From Semisulcospira habei (Eukaryota; Mollusca; Gastropoda; Semisulcospiridae): a stretch of DNA of 64,000 bases. This document shows, piece after piece, positions 34,175 through 49,300 of this stretch. Both the position numbers and the translations under genes were made by a program. Under the pieces are notes generated by a model. It did no database searches. It was not told the DNA's origin and saw only the letters and a list, made by a program, of their open reading frames with translations. Every line of letters begins with the position of its first letter. Position 1 is the stretch's first letter. Where the stretch lies: NCBI GenBank assembly GCA_036245525.1, contig BTPG01000008.1, positions 26,464,009-26,528,008 on the forward strand. Direction: 5' to 3'.

Positions 34175-37100
34175 GTATGTTCTTGTACATTTGTACTTGT
34201 ATCATTTTCTGGGAAAGCACTCCCCCTATGTGAAGCATCATATTCATTAGTCTATTACTATAAGTATGCAACACGTGCAGCGCATGTACTGATGTAGTAA
34301 CATGTAACGTTAGTCGATTTCCCTAGCTTGAAGGTTCGGTAGAGACTTGAAAAACAGTTGCACAGACTTCAAAGAACTAATATCAGGTTGCATGGAATAC
34401 ATTGTTGTTTATGCAGGATGATGTAATCAGATAGTGTGCAACGTGGCGGAAAATGCGGTCATTCAATACTACTTGATTTTTTTCTGAAAAAGGCTAAGAG
34501 TAAGACGCAGAGAAGCAACGTGTTCAATCTATCTAGACGGTAACAGTTGTTCTGTATGATAATTATGAGACCAGTCTTTGGCAGGATATTTGTTTGCTTT
34601 GTTATGCCTGTGCAGGTGCAGAAAAAATTGTTCCTTGCTCTTTTGTAATATTAAGCAACCATTGCCTGCCCCCCCCCCCCCCAACCCCCCCAACCCCCCC
34701 ACCTACACACACACCACAAAATCCTGCACTGCAACAGAAGTATTCTTCAAAATTGCATGTTTAGAACATTATATAACATTTGAATGCTAATACGTTAGAA
34801 GACTAAGCATTTTATTATGTGAAAAAGACTTGTTTGTATCTGGTTTGTACGTTTCTTTTGTCGGTAGATTTTGCTATGTTCTCTCGACACCCTGTCTTGA
34901 AATAGACACTTGGAAAATACATGTACCTGTCAAACGAGTGTCACCTGCGACATTACATGTCGACTTTTGACATAGGTGTTGCATACTTATTGTAATAGAC
35001 TTATGAAAGAATGCATACACATTTTTTTTTTTTCTGGCCCAAATAGGGGAAATCGAAGTAACCATTGTAGGTTGTGAAAAGTACAGGGGGTAATTACATT
35101 GTAATGATTTGTCAGTGCTAAAATCTTAGTTCTCAAGATTTTGAAAAGAGCATTAACCCTCTTAACCCCACGGCCGCATTTCCAAACTTTTGGAGGCGTC
35201 TAACGACTGTACCAGTTGCAGGAGATGGATTGATCATGATAATTCAATTATGAATTATCATGATCAATCCATCTCCTGCTGCAGGGTCTCAGGGCTCAAT
35301 GGGTTAAATAAAAAGAATGCAAAATGTCAAGATTGTATTTTTGGGATGCACACATGTTATTTCTCTTCTCACCCATTTCCAAAGATAAGGTGAACATTTT
35401 GGCCATACGGCATCGGACCTTGTTGCGTAAGGCACTAAAACAGCAAAAATTTTATAACTGTTGTAAGAACGGTAAGCTTCATTAACCCCTTCACTGCCAA
35501 GAAAAATTGAACGAAATCTGACTGCAAGAGGCATAGATCCTTATGAGCCCCCGCAGTTGCGGGGGCTCATGAGGATCTGTGTCTCTTGCTAAAACCAGGT
35601 GGTATCAATTGTCCATGTTACTTTTGACTGCTGGGGATCTTTGCTGTTGAATTGACAATGATTTCAAAAATGCAATGTACGTTTACTGACAGTGAAAGGG
35701 ATAATACAATAGCAAGGTCGAATACACGAAAATTGTCAGACTGCACTCTGTACTTTTCTTATAACAAACCTTGGATATATGTAACAACAAACAAATCTGG
35801 GCCTTCTGGCATCTTGTTATATTTAGAGTTTACAGAACATAAAACAAAATTGAGAAGAAAAAATCAGCTGTGACAGGTTACAAAAGTCGCTAATATAAAA
35901 ACAACAAAATTCTGGTCTCCATGGGCATTACTCTGCAAGTACAAAGTTGACAGTAATGTTTTATTTCATTGTCTTTCAGGTGCTGTACACTCACCAGAAA
36001 ACAAAAAAGGCCAAAACTTGGCAGGATGGAACTTTGAGAGTCCTCTCTACTGGAACAAAGGTACTAATAACTAATCAGAACATAAAATATTTATCTACAG
36101 TATGCAGCTGCATTGTTGTTAAACAGTTGTGTTCTTGCTTTGTTTTTCCCATTTGCTCTGTTCCACTAGATTTAGAATAGAAAATACGTGGGTGACAGTC
36201 TTCAGTCTAGGAGGCTGATTTAGTTTTTTCAAAATCCCAAAAGCTGGATTTCAGCTTTTTTGTTGCAGCCAGCCTGTTCCATTTGCAAGAGACATACAAG
36301 AGGCATAGAATTTATGTCTCTTGCTGGACCTGCCATGGACCGTTTTCAGTCTTTTCAATTTTTCTCACTGTCACCCCATGAAGATATTGCGGAGTACACT
36401 TTTGTAAACTGGAGAAAAAACTCCTGTCTAGCAATGCAGTGTTACAGTGTTTGAGCCTTTGAAAAAACAAACTGAAAGGCCATCCCAGTGTGCAACAGGC
36501 CATTGCCCTGACTTTGGCCGCACACGGCTGTGTGTGATCCATCGGCGGATGATGTCGACTTGATAACCTTTTGTGCATTGGGATTTGTTAGATAGGTGCT
36601 GAAAATAGAACTTTGCATCATAAAAACACTGAAAATTAGTTTTACCATAAAAACTCTTGCCTGGTTTTGGGCACAGAAGCACTGCCCTTCAGGACAGGTT
36701 TGCAGAAGTCGCTGGTCAGATGTTTTCAGCAATGTGTAGAAGACAGCTATGAACCTGTTAAATGTCCGTGGTAAATTTTGATTACCCAATGCACTCTTCG
36801 GTGTGTGTGTGAGTGGGAATGTCGCTGCACACGTAAGAGTGAAGCTTTGGTTTGGTCTGTGATTACGTTTACCGCACTGGCTGTAATAAAGCTTGTTTGT
36901 GGTTTTTATGGCAGGATCCTGTGGGTGGGACAGTGATAAAGGTTTGGTAGTAGTGGGACTATGTCTTGCTGTAAATCAGGTCATGTAAATCAACCTCATC
37001 TTGAATGCTGTCTATAGCAGTGCCCCATACTCAGTGCGCAAAATCCATCGGGCTGCCGTTGGTCCACGCATGGCTGTGCGCGGGCCAACATCGACCCTAT

Positions 37101-40100
37101 GGCTTTTTGTGCATTGGCTAGCTCCCATTTTCACCTCATCCCCTTGTCCCATAAATTCATCTGCTGGTGGTAGTCTCAGTTGACGTGCACAATCTTAGCT
37201 TGTAATCTTCTATAGATCTACATGTCCGTCCATTATTACAATGGCTCCTAATTTTTTGAGAAGAGATGCAATATTTTTTTAAAGATAATTTTGAAGCTAT
37301 AGTGAAGATGCTTGTGAGAAGTGATCAGCGATGAAGTGATCATTTTTTAAAAAAAGGAGTTGAAACAAGTGTTACCGGGTGTTTGTTTCATGTGTTGTGT
37401 TGACCGGCAGGCGCAAGATTTAGAATGAAGCTGGTAACAATCTTTGGATTGTGTGGTGTTGGGTGCACACAGAGTAACCTTCACTGACTGGAGAATGCCT
37501 CTCCATGCACGCTCCAATCTATTTAATGCGGCCAGCTGAAGTCAACGTTAGGTCTTGACGTTGACCACCTCATGACGCAGACTGCCACCTTTCACTCCCC
37601 TATGTTTGCTTGATAACTGGTTTAGGGCACAAGAGCTCTAGGGTCAATACGTTTGTTGTGAAATTTGTGAGTTGTCTGATGATGTCAGGGAGACGGATCA
37701 ACGATAATGTTTTCAAGGGTGGTGCCAGAATAACTTGGCCCTAAAGGCGCAAGGCTATTATGGCATCACCTTTAGTTTAAACTATCATTGTCGTTCCATC
37801 TCCTACTGTGGTGGGTTATATGTCTCTCTTCTCCAGTCCAAGTGTGTTATTACTATTGCTGCATTCTCCATGACACTTTTTGTCGGCCAATAGATTTTTT
37901 TCCTCCAGTGCATGCTTTTGGAAATCCATGTCATGCTTTTGGAAGTCAGCAGCATGCAAACTTTGTAGCTGTAAATATAATAGTTTTTACGTCCTATTTT
38001 TATGATTGCATGCCTATTTAGAGTATTAGTCTTGTTACCCAAACAGTTAATTAGGCTGCAGCAAACTAGGCTTGACTCAAAATGGAATCAGTCATTTTGT
38101 GACAGATTGATTTAGCTGCTGTCACATTGCTGACATTTTGATTTGGCAATTTGGCTGCTGTCATATGTGTGCCTGACAGGTTGATTTGGGTGTTTGGCTG
38201 CTTTTTTGCTGACACAGTGAAAGGTTGATTTGGCTTTGGTCACTTTCCTAACAGGCTGAGTTGGCAATTTGGCTGCTGCTGCAGCTGCAGAATAGCCAAA
38301 TAAGCCTGTCAGAAAATTGACTGGCTCCCTTTTTTTTAACCTGCCAGGCTAAGTCAGCTCCTTAGTCTGTTGAAAATGCTTGTCCTGTGATGTATTTCTA
38401 ACGAAGGTTGTGCAGTAACTTGCCAGGGCCTTGCCATGTAATGAGGCTAAGAGTACTATATCCGAAGATAGAATGCTCTGCTTATCTACTAGAACTGTCC
38501 TACAAGGCTAGGAGGCTGTCGGTTGTAAACCACTGTCTGATGAAGGGCACAGAGGATCCCCTTACACCAGTCTGTGGCAGCTTGTGTCAGCGCTGGGTGT
38601 AAATTTGAGCGCAACCACTGATTACGTTTCTATTGTTCTCCATAGTAAAAGAGGCAGGCAATTTTCTGTTTTATTGTGGGAAAAACAGGCATTGCGTTTG
38701 GCCTTTTGTAATCGCACAGATTTTATGATGGGTACAAACAAATAGAAAAACAATAAATTTTGGTTGTTCATTTGCAACACGAGGAAGAAGGAAAATATGC
38801 TTGGCATGTTTTGTGTTTTATTTTGTCTTTTTCAATGTCCTTATTACATTTGTAATTTTTGTTGCAGATAAATTTTGTAGTGTTAACATTTCAGTTAAAT
38901 GGACACATTATTCTAAACAAGGTTTAAAATAAACAGATTTGTTGCCACTTTTTTGTTGCTGGTTTTCAAGTTTTATCCACAGTTCTGATCTTGATAATTT
39001 CTTCAGGATAATGCGCAGTATAATTATACACTGTAATATTCATGGCAATTGTCGCCCGTGCTTCACCACATAGGTTTTTCTCTTTTTGCACATCTTTAGA
39101 ATGTACTCAAATACCTTATGTACTAAAGGCATAACCCCTCGCTTTGGTGCTGGTTCATTGACCTCATTTTAAAGGTAATAAAATCTAAGTGGTGCCCAGC
39201 CCTGCACAGAACAAGTCCCAGTTTGCGAAATGTTATTGGGCTGATATTGGTCTGCACAGCTTTACGTGCGCCAGTGGTGGCCCGATAACCTTGTGAGCAT
39301 TGGGGTGTGGCTGACATCAGCCTGATGATTATTTCCTCGTCCCTCAGCCCGCGCGATCCGATGGTGAGTCAGAAATCTGATGGTTGCCCTGGAAAACCCA
39401 TCAGATCGCACGCAGTCGCACGACACGATCTGACCGTGTATCTGCGCCTTTACTGTGTCATAATCTGTGTACAGTGGCATCTGGAAATTGGCCCATCATT
39501 AGGTTCTTGTGACAAGTGACTAATATATATATATATATATTTCAGTTTATCCCTTTTAGCCCAAACACGCTACAGCAGGAGATGGTTCGGCCACGATGAT
39601 TAAGCATGAGATTCTTTGCCTCATGAAGTTGGATAGTGTTGGCTTTTTCCCAGCAATGAAGGGGTTACAGGAGCTGTACCATTGAGGCAGGTACAGGGTT
39701 TCACTTTCACAAGGGATTTTATTGGTGCCCAGCCACTTGCACCAGATCGTTATACGTCATCACTGTTATCGCCTTCACTGTCAGGACAAAGCAGACGTGC
39801 AAGAGGTGCAAGAGGCACAGATACTCATGAGCCCCCGCATCTGCGGGGGCTTATGAGGATCTATGTCTCTTGATAACACAACTTTATAAATGCACATTCC
39901 TTGGACCAATGTGTAAGATTAGCAAAGAGTTCATAAACACAGTGTCCTCAGTCAATGAAGGGGTTAACCCATTGTTGATGTTCTTGATTGATTGCGTAGT
40001 GTCTGACAAGAGTTTTGTACCAGCAGGCCCGGTAGTAGACTAGTACTGTAAGGTCATTTGGGGACTAGTCACCTCAGAGTGTTTTTTTCACAACTTAAAA

Positions 40101-42351
40101 ATCTTGTGTGATTGCGTCTGCTGCTAGATGGATTCCCGTCCGTTTTGACTGATACATAATTATCTGTTTTATCATAACTAGTTTTGCATTTTGTTAAACC
40201 CCTTCCCTGCCACTAGATGTCTCTTTTGCTTCTGAAATTTTTGTTAAGTGAACGACCAAAAGCTACAGCCGTCCAAGGAACATGGATACAAATTGGTCTC
40301 TCAGCAAGAGGCATAGATCCTCAAGAGCCCCTGCAGTTGCAGGGGCTCATGATGATCTATGTCTCTTGCAGTGGGATTGCGTTCATGTTTCTCAGCGGCG
40401 ACAGGGTTAAATAGTTTAGAACTGTGCACAAAAACTGCAACAGTTACAACACAAACTAATGAACATAAACCCTCATTTTAGTTCTTAGGACAGCAATACA
40501 GTACACTAGAATTGTGTAGACAAACATGCTTTTAGTGCTACGCAGACAAAAACATGTACAGTATTTCTAGAATTTTGTGGATGATAATTTGATATGCTTC
40601 TGGAGTTGAAGACAAAACAAAACAAAAGTCATTCAAATGCTTTCAAAGAAAACAACAAGGTGCTACTGCAGAATGGTAGTAACAAACACGTTTATAGTTC
40701 TCTTCAAGCAACATAGCAGGCTTTCTGATAATTTTCTGCTGAAAATTAAATAAATGGGAACTAAATTAAACCTGATATCTGCCAAACTTTCTTAGTTTCA
40801 GCAAAACTCAGAGAGAACTGAATTTTTCGCACTGTCACCCATGTGCGTGGAGTTCATCCAGTTATGAGCCATTAGCCTCTCGAGGTGAAAGTGCTACTTT
40901 TTGTCACTGTTACAAGTATTGCCATAAAAGTTGAGACCTTTGTGGTTAACCCATTACATCCTGAGGCTGATTTAAAAAAAAATTCCTTCTGTCCTGTGAA
41001 GGCTACAATACAGATTAGGCGATAGATCAACTGTTTTAGTTCAAGGGTGGTGCCAGAATAGTTTGGCGCCAAGCTATTCTGGCACCACCCTTGAACTATC
41101 ATAGTCAAATGTATGTCAAGCATTTGGGTGTATCAGGATGAAAAGGGTTAAAAAAATTGTTTTATTAGTTTGCCTGAAAAATAATTACTTTCGCTCGATT
41201 GTTGGCCAGCAACAGTAGTTACAGAAGATCTGGTTATAACAACATTTATATGCTGACGTGTTACAAGGAAGCAAAAGGCCTTTGTGTTAACATTGGCCAC
41301 AGTCACCCCGCACACAGCTGCACGGGCGATCTGCGGCCAACATCAACCTGATGACTTGTTGTGTACTTGGTTGTGACCCATCGTATAAGTGGAAAACCGG
41401 CCGGAGAAGGGGCAGGCATGCTCAAGTGGCAATCACATTGGGGTTTTCCCAGTTCGACGGAAACGTGCTCTCTCTCTCTTTCAGCCTGTCTTCCTCATGT
41501 GCATATGTATGCACACACGCATGCACGCATGCATGCACACACCATACATATCACGTGCACGCAAGTGCATGTTTTCTTCAAAGAGTGAAAAAGAAAGTTT
41601 TGCTCTTCTCCACTTAAATTCTTTACAAGCTGGAAAAGAAAGTGAGAGCAAAAGGACTTTCATTTGGACCATTTGAAACTTCTGACGTGTTTTTCAGTCC
41701 CTTTTATTTATAGACATTTATAGACATTTTTATGACGGGTTGCAGTAGGGCGAATTTAATAGCATGTCCATGATGTCAAAGGCGGGCAGGCCTAAGCCTC
41801 TAACAATTGAAGTAACAAGATTAAAAAATTACGTCATTGACGGTTACGCTGGTCGCTGCTGAACGTACATTTGGCGCGAAGTGCCGTAGTGTGCGTATGT
41901 ATGTATGTGTGTGTGTGCATATGTATGTAAACACAATAAAATCTCCGATATTTGTGTACACACAAACCTGAATGGCGAAATACTTTCTTAAAGGGGTGGT
42001 TAAGAGAGCCTCCGAGCATATAATTATTTGAATGTCTCATTGAAGACATAGTCAACCGTTTTTATAGGAACTCGGTTGACCCAGATTAGAGTCCGTAATT
42101 TTTGTCATATTTATTTGAATTTTGGATGGTGAGCTAGTTTGGAGAAAGACATTGAATGAGTTCGTTAGCCAGCTTTGTATTCTTTCAACTTCTTTAGTAA
42201 AAATTAATTCTTTTCAGAAAAGGCATTAAAACAGTAAAAAAAAACTTGACTTCTAGAGAAAGGCAGACAGTGGCGGTGACGTAAAATGAGCAACTCTGTC
42301 ACCATGCACACTTTGACATAATACTCTAAATATGACGTAATTCTCTCTAGC

Positions 42352-42386
<35 letters not shown>

Positions 42387-43271
42387 CTCACTCACAAAGA
42401 CATGCGCGAGGAGAGCGCATGAGGATCTATGTCTCTTGGAGATGTGTGGAGCGTGCACGCACTAACACGCACACACACACATCGTTGCGCTTTCAGAAGA
42501 GCATTCAGGTGACCCGATGTAGCTAGTTTTCCAAAAGGCATTGGATGAGTTCATTAGCCAGTTTTGTACCCTTTCAACACTTTCAGTAAAAATTAATTCT
42601 TTTCAGAAAAAATTAAAACAATAAAAAAAAAACTTGACTTTTTGGAGAAAGTCAGACAGTGGCGGTGACGTAAAAGAAGCAACTCCGTCACCACGCAGAC
42701 ATTGACACAATACTCTAAATATGACGCAAATCTCTCTCTCAGCGCGTTCTCTCTCTCTCACACAAACATGCGCGCATCTCCAGGAGGGATAGATCCTCAT
42801 GTGTCCTCTGGGCGCATGAGCACCTATGCCTCTTGGAGATGTTTGGAGCACGCACACACTAACATGCACACACATGAACGCGCTTCAGAAGAGGATGCAA
42901 GTGACCCGTGTACTTAGTATATCATGAAGCTAGGTAAAGTCAACCTGCTTTCACACAAATTATAGCAAGACTGAAATTGTACCATGAAATTCTAGTTTTG
43001 ACATCATTTTCTCAAGCCTAGGAAGTGAAAGTGAAACTCATATCATGTAAAATATAAAATTATGTAAAAACTAAAACTTACATCATAACAAATGACGTTT
43101 GACAAACCAACGTATGTCCTGCGCCCCTTATAGAACTCACTGATGCATTGGCAGACTGTTCAATAGGAGATATTTCAACATCAGAATCAGGTCAAAGACA
43201 TAAGGTAGAGACCCTTGACAGCGAGGACAGCTCTCATATAGAAGGGACTTTGTGGGTTATGGTTCATCCCA

Positions 43272-43305
<34 letters not shown>

Positions 43306-46300
43306 TAACACTGTTGTGCGTATGCGTCGCGGTACCTGGGAGCCGAAAGAGCAGACCAGGTAATTCGCAATCGCCTTAGTTGTACTGCTGAATTGATTGA
43401 CAAAGACTTGTGAAGGAAATCCACTTGGTGAGCAAACGGTCCTTGGGCCGATGTCAGTCTTAGCTAGCCCGCACGACAGTGCATGGGCCAGCAAAGGCTG
43501 ACATCAGCCCAAAGACCTCTTGCTCACCGGGCATCCCGGTGGGAGCCAAAGACCTGAACGCAAAATTTCAGATACTGCAGGTGCATACAGTCGTGAGTGA
43601 AACCTTTTCTTCCCGATTCTTCAGGCCTAGTGTGGGGCGGCTGTTCTAATCATTTGCCCTCACAAATTTACGATGAAGCCACAACCCGTTTGACTTTTCC
43701 TGTCGGATTCTTATGTCCAGTTTTGTTTTATGTGAATTTAATTTACGGACACACACTGTTGGAGTGTTTACAAGTGTCTGACTCCACTTGGCATAGACGT
43801 GTGAAGAGAGCAATACAGTATATTATAATACAGCGAAACCTGCGCATGTTTACTCCACTGGGTACCTTACATCCAGACGTAGAGTTTTGTGAGCCAGGAC
43901 AGCTGTTTACAGTGTTGATGGCTGCATGCTTAACCCTTTTATCCCTGATGCACTAAAGCAAGAGATGGATCGACCGTGGTAATTCAAGGGTAGTGCCAGA
44001 TTAGCTTAGTGCCTACTGGCACCAAGCTATTCTGGCACTACCCTTGAATTATTATGGTCAGTCCATCTCTTGCAACTTCAGTGGTACAGTCATTAAGTGG
44101 CACCTCCAAGGTTTGGGAACTGCAGCCGTGGGGTTAAATGGGTTAAAGGGGTTAAGGTAAGCGGGTCGGTTTGGGGCATTTCTTAGATCTGCCGATTATC
44201 CACAGATACCATTTGGATTGTGCAATAAAAGTTATGGCATGGTATATTATAAGTTATTGGTAGCAAGGGTTTGCTACACGGACCCTTGTAGGCCTGAGGA
44301 AGGTCAAAGGAACCATTGTACCCGGAAGGCCTGAGGGGTACAATGGTTCCTTTGACCTCCCAAGGGCTTACAAGGGTCCATACAGCAAGCCCCTGCTACC
44401 AATAACCTATTTGTTTTCATTCCACCACTATTTTCGTAAAAGAAATCAAGAAGAAATCTGATGACCTGGATCACGCCAGACATGACTGACGTCAAATGAA
44501 TATACATTTACACATAATAGACTTATGACAAAATTTAAAATCTTTCATGATGTTGCTGTCTCCAGTAGTGTGACTGTTGTTTACTTTAGAACGTTGGTGA
44601 TCTTTTATATAACAAAACTCTCATCCAATAATATGCGTCGCAAAGAAGGCTACAAGAAGTCCGCCATTTGTCGCTATAAGGGTTTTTGTAGCTTGGTCAT
44701 GTGGTGCAGTTTGCGCTAAAAGAGATTGGTCATGTGACGTAGGGATGAAAACAAATATATATGTATACCTGATGCATTAAAAGTGCACAGGATATTGTGA
44801 TGTCCCCTGCCAGTGCCAACTGTAATACTCTGGTGACATCCTAACTGGACACCACCCTTGAACTGAACCAGCATGATAGTTCAAGGGTGGTGCCAGAATG
44901 GCTTGGCGCCCATAGCTATTCTGGCACCACCCTTGAACTATCATGCTCGACATGGTGGATTCATCTGAGTTGGCGGCTTACGTTAACCCCTTCACTGCCC
45001 TGTCCTCATTTTGTAACACACACTGTGCTCACTTGCTTGACTCATTCAGCCCCCACGGCCGTATTTCCCAAATTTCAGAGGCGTCATCTAATGACTATGC
45101 ACCAGTTGCAGGCGATGGATCGACAATGATAATTCAAGGGTAGTGCCAGATTAGCTTGGCACCGACAGCTAATCAGGTACTACCCTTGAATTATCATGGT
45201 CGACCCATCTCCTACTGTAGGGCATCAGGGCTGAATGGGTTAAATTTCCCCTCCACCCCAAATTTTCAGGCATTAGAAAACTGACTTGGGTACACGTGTA
45301 TTACATTCACCTTTTTGGTGGACACCAAAGTGAGACCATCAATGATAAATGAAGGGTAGCGCCAAATTATTGAATTGAAACACCTCATCGTGGCACCTAG
45401 AAAGCTGGCGAGGTAATCTGGTTCTATCATTTAACTCTTTTCATCCTGATACACTGTTGCTTGAAATAAATTTGACTGTGACAAATCAAGGGTGGTGCCA
45501 GAATACCTTGCGCCTGTAGCTATTCTGGCACCACTCTTGAAGAAAAATGGTTGGTTGATTTACCTCCTAATCTGTAATGCAGCTTTCATAGGCGGCACAG
45601 TAAGTAAAGTTGTAAAAAGTATCTGGTTTGTGAGTATCTCAGTATAACTCGAGGCAAATTTGTATCGTTACATTGTTGTGTAATGTTCTGTGCATCTACT
45701 GTGGGAATTCAGGGTATTTACCCGACCACATATAGTAATGCACCTTCGTGTTTGTGTATGTATGTTTCTCCTGCCTACTTCCTAAGTTCCGGAGAAAGAC
45801 ATGGGTTATATAAGAGACCTGATGCATCCTTTTAGGGATGTAGATGATCGTCTTGTTCTATACCTGCGTATTTCTCTGTGGGCCGGCGAATGGGTGCCTG
45901 ATAGGCGGGGGCAGGAGATCTAACTGTTCTGTCCAGCGCTGAGTAATTCCCCTTGGTTTGTTATGTAAAAAGTCAGCCCCAGGATGTAATGGGTTAACCC
46001 TTTTAGCCCCAAGGTCCCATTTCTCAAATTGTGGAGGTGTAGCCTAATGACTATGTACCAGTTGCAGGAGATGGGTAGACCATGATAATTCAAGGGTAGT
46101 GCCAGATTAGCTTGGATTGACCATGATAATTCAAGGGTAGTGTAGTGCCAGTTTAGCTTGGCGCCTTCAGGCGCCAAGCTAATCTGGCACTACCCTTGAA
46201 TTATCATGGTCAATCGGCCATCTCCTGTTGCAGGGACTCAGGGCTAAATAGGTTAACTACAGTCGACAGTAACAAAGTCGGATATGAAAGAAAAGTTGGA

Positions 46301-49300
46301 TATAACAGCGCTCTTTCAGAGGTCCCAAAAATCCTTTTTCTTCGCTCATGACAGACTTTGGATATAACAAAAAGGAAACTTGGGTCCCCCGGCGCGTGTG
46401 GCTGTGGAAGAGACGTGGTGGTAGCTATCATGGCAGGCCCTTGTGATACCGCAAGTTTTATGAGTTTTTAAATCGCTGGGCTCAATCCACTTGCATTGTT
46501 CAGTGTTTGATCTGCATACGGCTGTGACATCCGCCCTGCTTTCAAGCGACCCTCGACTAATGCACTTGAGGAGGAAGATATTGTATTTATCATTGCCGGG
46601 CACTTCATGTCGGATCGAAAAGCCAGGTCACTGCTGTGCTTAGATGTGCCATCCACTTCACAACTGGTCATGATGTGCGGGGTTGAGTTGTGATTATTTG
46701 GGCACATACTAGCACAGGCAATAGATTTTGTAATAAATCCACTTCCTGCGCCTTATATACACCTAATTATTTACAACATCCCTATACCCTTTACGTAATA
46801 ACATAAATCTGGCTTCGGAGGGAAATGAAAATCTACACAGTGCGAGGATGAAGGGCATGTAAACATGGCAATATTTTAACCTTTTTAGCCCCAGGATCCT
46901 GCAGCAGGAGATAGATTGATTGTGATAATTCAAGGGTAGTGCCAGATGGGCTTGGCGCCTTGAGGTCAAGCTCATCTGGCACTACCCTTGAATTATCATG
47001 ATCAATCCATCTCCTACAACTGGTGCATAGTCGTTAGACAATGCCTCCAAAAGTTTGGAAATGTGGCCATGGGGTTAAGATGGTTAACCTCTTCCCTGTT
47101 CAGTGCCACTGCTGGCAGATTGTGTTTCTGAAATCTTTGTTAACCCATTTAACCCGAAGGCCACATTTCCCAAATGTTGGAGGTGTCATCTCACGACTAT
47201 GTACCAGTTGCAGGAGATGGATCAACCATGATATTTCACTGGTAGTGCCAGATTAACTTGGCATCATCAGACATTCATCCAAGAAGAAATAAACTACGAA
47301 CAAGATGAGGATTTCATCCCTAAGTCTACCTATAGTTTGAAGCTCACAAGCATTTTTCTTTTAGGGACATTCAGAGTTGTTCACTGATATTTTTTAGCTT
47401 ATTTTTCTGAGCCATTTCCCTTCTCTGTTAGCAAACCTTAACACACACGCCAGCACACACAAATAAAGACGGACACACCGCGCTTGCCGCCATTAGTATG
47501 CTCTGTGGGCTCATGTAGTGACAGGAATTCTGAAGAAGAATAGCGTGAGCATGAAAATGACGTCACTATAAGCTTCACGTCATGGCATCGCTAGTCTCAC
47601 AATGCTGTGTACACAATGACGAATTTGATGTTTGACGTCACTCATCTGAAAGGGCTGCAGCCTCTTCCAGGGATGACTGTTTTCTTCCACACAACCTCTT
47701 CCAGGGATGACTGTTTGATGGGAGTATATAGTGGATCCAAAACTTGCAAAATGAATTAATTATTATTCAGAAAGTTGAAGAGGTAATATGATGGATTACG
47801 AACTCATGAAGTGTCTATCTCCAAGCTAGCTATATCCAAAATTCCAAGTGAATAGAACGAAAATTACGGACTCAAATATGGATCAACCGACTTTACCTAA
47901 TCACAGCAATTTTTCTCTTGAACGATTCACTTAATTTGAATATGCTTGGAGTTTCTCCAAAATACATCTTGATCAAAGCATTTTCTAACGTTTCAGGCCT
48001 GTACGTACAGAAACACCGGAGATACTCGTGTCTATACACACACAGTGCTTCCCGCCAAATGTACGTTTAACACCGCGGTTAGCGTAGCTAGGCATGACGT
48101 AATTTTTATTGTGTGTGTTCACTGTCAGGGTCTGATGTGTGTCCGCCTATGTTCGTCATTTGCATGTTACAGAATGTGCTTCGACCAGCCCCATCCTAAA
48201 GTCTACCGTACAGAATTTAGTGGAAAGAAATGATTGAAACAAAAAAGATTGTAAAAGACCAGGTAGGCCTTTAGAAACCCGTGAAAGGGCCCGCTGCCTT
48301 GAAAAACCCATGGGTCCAAATGTGATGGGTCATTTTGGGAAATGGTACGCCAAGGGCACAGGGCACGTTAGAAAAATGAACCCTTTACCTGGGAGCCATA
48401 AAATAAAACTGCGTTTTTGGCATTGGCATTAGTGTGGAGCTAATTTTGTGCCTGGTAATCATCAAGTCCTCTAGCCAATGCCAGCCTGTGCATGGGACAG
48501 TTTAGGCTGATCTTAGTACTTGTTGCTCATGGGGCATGGACTTGGGAACAACAGACCTGACCACATTGTATCCAGTTTCACAATATGTATTCTAATATAA
48601 GTTATTGGTAGGAAGGGTTTGCTACACAGACCCTTGTAGGCCTTCAGGAGGTCAAAGGAACCATTGTACCCCTCAGGCCTTTGGCCTGCCAAAGGCCTAC
48701 AAGGGGTCTGTTTAGCAAACCCCTGCTACCAATAATGTATTTGTTTTCATTCCTCCACTATTTTCGTAAAGGAAACCAAGAAGAAATCTTCCGACCTGAA
48801 TCATGCCAGACATGACTAACATCGCAGAATATATATACATTTATACATAATAGACTTATGACGTAATTCAGAATCTTTCATGACGTTGCCGTCTTCAGTA
48901 GTGTGCCTGTTGTTTCGAACAACACTAAGCAACTTTGTACTTTAGAACATTTTTGTGATCTTCTATAGAACAAAAATGGCATTCAAGTCGTGTCAGACAG
49001 AGGGTTACAAAAAGTCCGCCATTAGTCGCTACAAGGGTTTTTGTAGCGAGTTCACATGGTACTTTAGCGTCAAAGGAATTGGTTGTGTGACGTAGGAATG
49101 AAAACAATGCATATTTTACTGAGGCTGACCTGTATGTATGCATTGCAAGTGCCTGTTTCTGTTTTCAGGCGGTTCTGTACGATGAAAAGGGAGGCAAGCT
49201 GGATGCACTCCATATTCATGCCAGTGATGTCGCACTTGGTGAACAGCTGGAGAGCGACAGGTCAGATCCCTTTCAGAATTAACCCTTTTCATCCTGATAC

